Under the pieces are notes generated by a model, which did not search any database, was not told the origin of the DNA, and worked only from the letters and a program-made list of their open reading frames with translations. Position numbers and translations under genes: made by a program. From Pseudomonas sp. NFIX28 (GTDB lineage: Bacteria; Pseudomonadota; Gammaproteobacteria; Pseudomonadales; Pseudomonadaceae): a DNA stretch of 55,748 nt. This document shows positions 50,295-55,748 of the stretch, in pieces. The stretch's first letter is position 1. Every line of letters starts with the position of its first letter. Where the stretch lies: the NCBI RefSeq assembly GCF_900107395.1, contig NZ_FNPW01000024.1, forward strand, positions 1 through 55,748, given 5' to 3'.

Positions 50295-51290
50295 ATGACG
50301 CAGACTCGTGAGTGCGCGTGCGGGCAAGCGACGGTTCGCGACGAGGCGGCGCAGTGGTTCGTGCGCCTGCAAGAACCGGCGACCAGCGCCGAGGAGCGGC
50401 AGCGTTTCGACGCCTGGCTGGCGGAACACGACGCGCACCAGGACGAATTCCAGGCTCTGCAAAAGCTCTGGTCGGCCACCGACCTGCTGCCCAGGGCGCG
50501 TTTGCAGGCGCTTTGCGCCACCCCCGAGGCCATCCCCAATAGCGCCGGCAAGCGCCGGCCGTTGCTGCGTTATGCCGTGGCGGCCAGTGTGCTGGCAGCG
50601 GCCGTGGGCCTGGGGCTGTTCAGCGGCGTGAACCGGCCTGCGTTGTACGACGCGGAATTCACCACGGCCCTGGGCGAGCGCCGCCATGTGGCCTTGCCCG
50701 ATGGCTCACAGGTGGACTTGAACAGCCGCAGCCGCTTGCGGGTGCGTTATGAACAAGGCCAGCGCAGCGTCGAGCTGAGCGAAGGCGAGGCCATGTTCAG
50801 CGTCGAGCACGACAGCCACCGGCCCTTCGTGGTGACGGCCGGGCCGGGCAAGGTCACGGTCACCGGCACGCGCTTCGATGTGCGCCGCGATGCCAGCCAG
50901 ACCCGGGTGGCGGTGGAGCAGGGCAGCGTGAAGGTGCAGGGACGCGATGCCGCCGACAATGAGTTCGTCGGCCTGACCGCGGGCCTGGGAACGCGCATCG
51001 ATGCCCAGGGCCAGGTGGCCGCGGCCTACGCGGTCGACGCCCAGGCGCTGACCGCCTGGCGCAGTGGCAAGTTGGTGTTCAACAACGCCAGCCTCAGCGA
51101 AGTGGTCGCCGAGGTGTCGCGCTATCGCGGGCAGCCGCTGCGGGTCGGCAGCGAGGCGGTGGGCAGGCTGCGCCTGACCAGCGTGTTCAAATCCGACGAC
51201 ACCGACGCGCTGCTCAAGGCCTTGCCGAGCATCCTGCCGGTGGCCGTGCAGACCCTGGCCGACGGTAGCCAGGAAATAATTGCGCGATAG
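50295..51290 (+). CDS. FecR-type transmembrane sigma regulator
   Basis: The protein has 331 residues. The N-terminal cytoplasmic domain (DEAAQWFVRLQEPATSAEERQRFDAWLAE) binds the sigma factor. One membrane span lies near residues 95-112 (YAVAASVLAAAVGLGLFSG). The periplasmic FecR domain (DAEFTTALGERRHVALPDGSQVDLNSRSRL, SVELSEGEAMFSV) and a C-terminal STN-like part (SLSEVVAEVSRYRG) contact the receptor. The ATG at 50295 has AGGA upstream. Confidence 0.9.
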   Translation: MTQTRECACGQATVRDEAAQWFVRLQEPATSAEERQRFDAWLAEHDAHQDEFQALQKLWSATDLLPRARLQALCATPEAIPNSAGKRRPLLRYAVAASVLAAAVGLGLFSGVNRPALYDAEFTTALGERRHVALPDGSQVDLNSRSRLRVRYEQGQRSVELSEGEAMFSVEHDSHRPFVVTAGPGKVTVTGTRFDVRRDASQTRVAVEQGSVKVQGRDAADNEFVGLTAGLGTRIDAQGQVAAAYAVDAQALTAWRSGKLVFNNASLSEVVAEVSRYRGQPLRVGSEAVGRLRLTSVFKSDDTDALLKALPSILPVAVQTLADGSQEIIAR

Positions 51291-51386
51291 ATTCAGGTTT
51301 TTTTCGAGTTCTTCGTCTTCTTGTCCAACTGCAACTGGTTTGCATTAACAGACGCATCTTCTTGCGATCAACAGGACTGCTCGAAC

Positions 51387-53834
51387 TTGAAACGCCTCGA
51401 CCTGAATAACAACAATCCTTGCCCGTCCTCCACTCGTTGGCTGCCGCTGGCCCTGGCCCTGGCCGTCAGTGCCGCGCTGCCCCAGGCCCACGCCGAGCAG
51501 GCGCCGAGCGCGATCCATATCCAGGCCCAGCCGCTTGGCCAGGCCCTGAGCCAACTGGGGCTGCAAACCTCGCTGCAAGTGTTTTTCAGCCCCGAGCTGG
51601 TGGCCGGCAAACAGGCCCCGGCGGTGGATGGCAACCTGTCGCCGGAGCAGGCGCTGCGCCAGTTGCTGCAAGGCAGCGGTCTGCAATACCAGATCGATGG
51701 CGGTTCGGTGACTCTGAGCCCGGCGCCGTCGGCAGCGGGTGACGGCCCTTTGGAACTGGGCGCCACCAGCATCAGCGTGGTGGGTGACTGGCTGGGCGAC
51801 GCCAACGAGGCGGTGGTGCAGAACCACCCCGGCGCGCGCACGGTGATCCGCCGCGAGGCCATGCTCGAGCAGGGCGCGATGAACGTCGGCGACGTGCTGC
51901 GCCGGGTGCCCGGGGTACAGGTGCAGGACGCCAACGGCACCGGCGGCAGCGATATTTCCCTCAACGTCGGGGTGCGCGGCCTGACATCGCGCCTGTCGCC
52001 ACGCTCCACGGTGCTGATCGACGGCGTGCCGGCGGCGTTCGCCCCCTACGGCCAGCCGCAACTGTCGATGGCGCCGATTTCCTCGGGCAACCTCGACAGC
52101 ATCGACGTGGTGCGCGGCGCCGGTTCCGTGCGCTACGGGCCGCAGAACGTCGGCGGGGTGATCAACTTCGTGACCCGGGCCATCCCGGAAAAGGCCACCG
52201 GGGAAATCGGCACCACCCTGGAAACCTCCCAGCGCGGTGGCTGGAAGCATATCGACACGGCATTCCTCGGCGGCACCGCGGACAACGGCATGGGCGTGGC
52301 GCTGTTGTATTCCGGGGTCAACGGTAACGGGTATCGCGCCAGCAACAACGACAACGATATCGATGACGTGATCCTCAAGACCCATTGGGCGCCCACCGAC
52401 CAGGACGATTTCAGCCTCAACTTCCACTATTACGACGCCAAGGCCGACATGCCCGGCGGCCTGACCCAGAAGCAGTACGACGCCGATCCCTATCAGTCGG
52501 ACCGCGACTGGGACAACTTCGCCGGCCGCCGCAAGGATGTGTCGTTCAAATACCTGCGCCAGGTCGACGATCGCACCCAGTTCGAAGTGCTGACCTACTA
52601 TTCCGACAGCTTCCGCGGCAGCAATATCGCCGCCCGCGACCAGAAGACCATCAGCTCTTATCCGCGCACCTACTACACCTTCGGCATCGAGCCGCGGCTG
52701 TCCCATGTGTTCGACCTCGGCCCGACCACCCAGGAAGCCAGCGTCGGCTACCGCTACCTGAAGGAAGGCATGCACGAGGAGGCCAGCCGCCTGGCCCTGG
52801 TCAACAACCAGCCGGTGGTGCGCCCGGGCTCCGACGGCCATGTGTACCAGGACCGTACCGGCGGCACCGAGGCCAACGCCTTCTACATCGACGACAAGAT
52901 CGACGTCGGCAAGTGGACCATCACCCCGGGCATCCGCTTCGAGAACATCCGCACCGAATGGCACGACCGCCCGGTGCTCGGCACCAACGGCGTGCGGGTG
53001 CAGGAGAAGCGCCGCGAGATCAACAGCAACGAGGCGCTGCCGGCGCTGAGCGTGATGTATCACCTCTCCGATGCGTGGAAGCTGTTCGCCAACTACGAGA
53101 CCTCGTTCGGCAGCCTGCAGTACTTCCAGCTGGGCCAGGGCGGCGTGGGCGACCAGACCGCCAACGGCCTGGAACCGGAGAAGGCCAAGACCTACGAGAT
53201 CGGTACGCGCTACAACGATGCGGTGTGGGGCGGTGAGCTGACGGCGTTCTACATCGACTTCTCGGACGAGTTGCAATACATCAGCAACGATGTCGGCTGG
53301 ACCAACCTCGGGGCGACCAAGCACCAGGGCATCGAGGCTTCGGTGCACTACGACCTGGCCGCGCTGGACCCGCGCCTCGACGGCCTGACCGCCAACGCCG
53401 GCTTCACCTACACCCGCGCGACCTATGAAGCCGGCGGTTCGGCGTTCAAGGGCCGCGACCTGCCGTTCTACTCGCGCCAGGTGGCGACCCTGGGCCTGCG
53501 CTACGACGTCAACCGCTGGACCTACAACGTCGATGCCTTCGCCCAGTCCAAGCAACGTTCGCCGGGCAGCATGGTCAACGCCGACGGCAGCTTCAACGAC
53601 GACTACATCACCGAAGGCACCGCCGATGGCCAGTACGGCGACATTCCGGGCTATGTCACCTGGAATGTGCGGGGCGGCTACGACTTCGGTTCGCAGCTGT
53701 CGAACCTCAAGCTCGGCGCCGGGGTGAAAAACGTCTTCGACAAGCAGTACTTCACCCGCTCCAGCGACAACAACGCCGGCATGTATGTCGGCGCGCCACG
53801 GACCTTCTTCGTCCAGGCCAGCGTCGGTTTCTGA
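51387..53834 (+). CDS. TonB-dependent receptor with STN signalling domain, FecA-like
   Basis: An outer-membrane receptor of about 815 residues. The signal peptide (STRWLPLALALAVSAALPQAHA) is followed by an STN domain (about 38-115: IHIQAQPLGQALSQLGLQTSLQVFFSPELV, GLQYQIDGGSVTL) that signals to the FecR-like protein. The plug (RTVIRREAMLEQGAMNVGDVLRRVPGVQVQD, VVRGAGSVRYGPQNVGGVINFV) and the barrel (ending FFVQASVGF) follow. It resembles ferric-citrate receptors, but the ligand is not certain. There is no good ATG near the signal peptide: the TTG at 51387, after AGGA, is the best start, with a TTG at 51321 as an alternative. Confidence 0.88.
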   Translation: MKRLDLNNNNPCPSSTRWLPLALALAVSAALPQAHAEQAPSAIHIQAQPLGQALSQLGLQTSLQVFFSPELVAGKQAPAVDGNLSPEQALRQLLQGSGLQYQIDGGSVTLSPAPSAAGDGPLELGATSISVVGDWLGDANEAVVQNHPGARTVIRREAMLEQGAMNVGDVLRRVPGVQVQDANGTGGSDISLNVGVRGLTSRLSPRSTVLIDGVPAAFAPYGQPQLSMAPISSGNLDSIDVVRGAGSVRYGPQNVGGVINFVTRAIPEKATGEIGTTLETSQRGGWKHIDTAFLGGTADNGMGVALLYSGVNGNGYRASNNDNDIDDVILKTHWAPTDQDDFSLNFHYYDAKADMPGGLTQKQYDADPYQSDRDWDNFAGRRKDVSFKYLRQVDDRTQFEVLTYYSDSFRGSNIAARDQKTISSYPRTYYTFGIEPRLSHVFDLGPTTQEASVGYRYLKEGMHEEASRLALVNNQPVVRPGSDGHVYQDRTGGTEANAFYIDDKIDVGKWTITPGIRFENIRTEWHDRPVLGTNGVRVQEKRREINSNEALPALSVMYHLSDAWKLFANYETSFGSLQYFQLGQGGVGDQTANGLEPEKAKTYEIGTRYNDAVWGGELTAFYIDFSDELQYISNDVGWTNLGATKHQGIEASVHYDLAALDPRLDGLTANAGFTYTRATYEAGGSAFKGRDLPFYSRQVATLGLRYDVNRWTYNVDAFAQSKQRSPGSMVNADGSFNDDYITEGTADGQYGDIPGYVTWNVRGGYDFGSQLSNLKLGAGVKNVFDKQYFTRSSDNNAGMYVGAPRTFFVQASVGF

Positions 53835-53851
53835 CAGACCGCGTCGCGCCA

Positions 53852-54144
53852 ATCGCGGGCAAGCCTCGCTCCTACGGGGCCGGGTTTGCCTGCGATTTTT
53901 TATGCCTGGCGCAAACCTGTAGCCGCTGCCGCAGGCTGCGATAAGGCCCGCAGGGCCTTCCTGCAATCCTGAAAACACAGCTGGGTACATGGGGGTACGT
54001 GTTGGCTGGACGGGCGTATCGCGGGCAAGCCTCGCTCCTACGGGACCGGGGGTTACCCGCGTTCTGATGCACGGCGCCAATCCCTGTAGCCGCTGCCGCA
54101 GGCTGCGATAAGGCCCGCAGGGCCTTCCTGCAATCTTGAAAACG
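53852..54144. repeat. Mixed REP region between the receptor and MFS genes
   Basis: Two REPs of the right-arm type lie at 53852-53875 and 54018-54041. Interleaved with them are two copies of a second element (53916-53977 and 54083-54144) that starts CCTGTAGCCGCTGCCGCAGG and ends in TCCTGCAATC(C/T)TGAAAAC. The copies are nearly the same, 167 bp apart. The second element contains internal dyads (GGCCCGCAGGGCC). No gene is seen in this 340-bp gap. Confidence 0.85.
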
Positions 54145-54174
54145 CAATGGACGCTCGATTGCCCGCGAAAGGGC

Positions 54175-55335
54175 TCAGACCTTCAACACTTTCCCACTGG
54201 CCGCCACGCCGATCAGCATCAGCGCGATCAGGCCGAAGGCGATGCTCAGGCTGCTGCCGTGGGCGATAAAGCCGATCAGCGCCGGGCCGGCGAGGATGCC
54301 GGCGTAACCCAGGGTGGTGATGGCCGGTACGGCGATGGCCTCGGGCATGACGGTCTGCTTGCCCACTGCGGTGTACAGCACCGGCACGATGTTCGAGCAA
54401 CCGACACCGACCAGCGCATAACCCACCAGCGCCGCTTCCCAGGCCGGTGCCAGGGTCGCCAGCAGCAGGCCGGCGGCCGCCACCGAGCCGCCCATGACGA
54501 TCACCCGCTTGGCCCCCAGTTTGTGCACGATGGCATCGCCGGTCAGGCGGCCAACGGTCATGGTCAGGGCGAAGGCTGCATACCCAAGGCCGGCATAGGC
54601 GGCATCGACCTGGCGTTCGGCGCTGAGGAACACCGCGCTCCAGTCCAGCACCGCGCCTTCGGCGAGGAACACCACGAAACACAGGCAGCCGATAAACAGC
54701 ACCACGCCGTGGGGCACGGCAAAGGCCGGGCCCGAACTCTGGCTGCCATACGGCAACATGTGCGGCGCCGCCTTGAGCAGGGCGACCACCAGCAAGGCCA
54801 CCACCACCAGGGTTGCACCCAGCGGCGACAGGCCCAGGCCGAGCATGGCGCTGACCCCGGCGGCGCCAACGATGCCGCCGAGGCTGAACAGGCCATGGAA
54901 ACCCGACATCATCGGTCGGCCGCTGGCCCGCTCGACGATCACCGCCTGCAGGTTCACCGTGGAATCCACCGTGCCCAGGCCGGCACCGAACATGAACAGC
55001 CCGGCGATCAGCAGCGGCACCGTGCTCACCGTGGCCAGCAGCGGCAGGGCCAGGCAGATCAGCAAGCTGCCGGCGGCCATCACCCGGCGACAACCGAAGC
55101 GGCCAGCCAGGATGCCAGCGATCGGCATCGCCAGGATCGAACCCACCCCCAGGCACAGCAGCAACAGGCCCAGGGTGCCTTCATCGAGCCCGGCCCGCGC
55201 TTTGGCATAAGGCACCAGCGGCGCCCAGGCGGCGATGCCGAAACCGGCGATGAAAAAAGCGATGCGCGTGGCCATCTGCTCCAGGCGGCCGGGGCTGATC
55301 TGTTGCTCTGCAGTGTGGGTGTTGTGGGCTGTCAT
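54175..55335 (-). CDS. MFS transporter, YbjJ-like
   Basis: A 386-residue inner-membrane protein with about 12 spans. Features include FFIAGFGIAAWAPLVPYAKARAGLDEGTLG at span 1, GILAGRFGCRR in the loop between spans 2 and 3, STVNLQAVIVERASGRPMMSGFHGLFSLGGI in the middle, and GRLTGDAIVHKLG in the second half. This resembles the YbjJ group of major facilitator proteins, whose substrate is unknown. The ATG at 55335 overlaps the stop of a doubtful small upstream frame (ATGA). Confidence 0.85.
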   Translation of the reverse strand: MTAHNTHTAEQQISPGRLEQMATRIAFFIAGFGIAAWAPLVPYAKARAGLDEGTLGLLLLCLGVGSILAMPIAGILAGRFGCRRVMAAGSLLICLALPLLATVSTVPLLIAGLFMFGAGLGTVDSTVNLQAVIVERASGRPMMSGFHGLFSLGGIVGAAGVSAMLGLGLSPLGATLVVVALLVVALLKAAPHMLPYGSQSSGPAFAVPHGVVLFIGCLCFVVFLAEGAVLDWSAVFLSAERQVDAAYAGLGYAAFALTMTVGRLTGDAIVHKLGAKRVIVMGGSVAAAGLLLATLAPAWEAALVGYALVGVGCSNIVPVLYTAVGKQTVMPEAIAVPAITTLGYAGILAGPALIGFIAHGSSLSIAFGLIALMLIGVAASGKVLKV

Positions 55336-55526
55336 AAAAATCCTTGGCGGTCAGCTCCAGGCGCCTGTCGGGCAATCGGCAGTTGCCGCTGGAGGACCGG
55401 GCCGGCCGTTTCGCCGACCCGTTGTTGATACATCGGCGGCAACATGGCGCCGTCGATGTCGATAAGCAGGAGGCGCCGGTGGGCGCCAAAGCGCGCGACT
55501 GTGCGCCGCGCGCCATCCTTGCACAT
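55332..55526 (-). CDS. Doubtful small ORF overlapping the MFS gene start
   Basis: A 64-residue frame that ends in an ATGA overlap with the MFS start. It contains RRLLLIDIDGAMLPP, which looks like the first motif of HAD phosphatases (DxDGT, with Ala in place of Thr). In E. coli the related transporter gene ybjJ is paired with the HAD gene ybjI, so this could be the remnant of such a gene, but it is far too short to be a working HAD enzyme. No good ribosome site is seen. Confidence 0.2.
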   Translation of the reverse strand: MCKDGARRTVARFGAHRRLLLIDIDGAMLPPMYQQRVGETAGPVLQRQLPIARQAPGADRQGFL

Positions 55527-55645
55527 CGGGCCCGCTGCCGCGAGACCCGCGGCGGATTCGGGCGCCCGGCCGCCAGGTGGGCGAAGGGCGCGAGGATTGT
55601 GACAAATCAATCAATTGAAGGTTGCAGCAAGCGCCACGACTCCCC

Positions 55646-55731
55646 GTAGGAGAGGCTTGCCCGTGAACAACGAAAACGCGGTCCATCAGATGGACCGCGT
55701 GGGGGCTATCGCGAGCAAGCTTCGCTCCTAC
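55646..55731. repeat. REPIN with a perfect inner hairpin
   Basis: Outer arms resembling the REP (from 55646, and up to 55731) enclose a perfect 10-bp stem (CGCGGTCCAT 55677-55686 with ATGGACCGCG 55690-55699) around a CAG loop. The left arm has lost some bases (GTAGGAGAGGCTTGCCCGTG). Confidence 0.75.
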
Positions 55732-55748
55732 GGGGCGGGTCGAAACGG

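Overview
The window looks like a chromosomal segment of a fluorescent Pseudomonas (P. fluorescens / chlororaphis / protegens type). It is GC-rich with many Pseudomonas-type REP sequences (core GCGAGGCTTGCCCGC). It carries a contiguous cat-ben cluster, an OprD-family porin, FecI/FecR-type signalling and NAD-dependent formate dehydrogenase genes. No rRNA, tRNA or CRISPR array was seen.

Layout. (1) 1-2714: the 3' end of an IS30-family transposase, a type-2 argC, a LysR regulator and a PH-domain protein. (2) 3171-4740: a lower-GC module of PAAR protein, Tae4-type amidase effector and Tai4-type immunity protein, with overlapping genes. (3) 4798-17703: aromatic catabolism, namely OprD/BenF-like porin, catR, catBCA, benR, benABC, benD, benK and benE. 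Together they take up benzoate, convert it to catechol, and open the ring by the ortho route towards 3-oxoadipate enol-lactone. CatR, BenR and Crc/Hfq-type control sites are readable. REPINs sit between benC and benD and between benD and benK. (4) 17993-28856: miscellaneous genes (a lipoprotein, DUF1428, a methyltransferase, a CAP-domain protein, a SleB-like hydrolase, a GNAT protein, a trypsin-like protease/nuclease fusion, an exported DJ-1/PfpI protein, a LysR regulator) and two REP arrays with a ~98 bp period. (5) 28958-31111: a Fur-controlled TonB-dependent receptor. (6) 31410-44005: a complete type I secretion locus (TolC, HlyB-like ABC transporter, HlyD-like adaptor), a small lipoprotein and a 2191-residue RTX protein. 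(7) 44149-49296: fdsGBA and fdsD on the minus strand. (8) 49754-53834: FecI-type sigma factor, FecR-type anti-sigma factor and a signalling TonB receptor. (9) 54175-55335: an MFS transporter.

The most interesting locus is 36892-44005. The RTX protein begins with a papain/NlpC-like domain (His39, Cys120), followed by RTX repeats, a subtilisin domain, a P-domain, a proline-rich linker and a type I secretion C-terminus. The first ~550 bp of the gene and the lipoprotein gene just upstream are AT-rich (about 37-43% GC in lines counted by hand), and the rest is about 62% or more. This suggests that the N-terminal domain and the lipoprotein were exchanged together as a toxin/immunity cassette on a fixed type I secretion scaffold. 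That is an inference and has not been tested.

A second candidate is the gene at 24640-26814, which joins a trypsin-like protease with an intact-looking His/Asp/Ser triad to a DRGH-type non-specific nuclease in one polypeptide.
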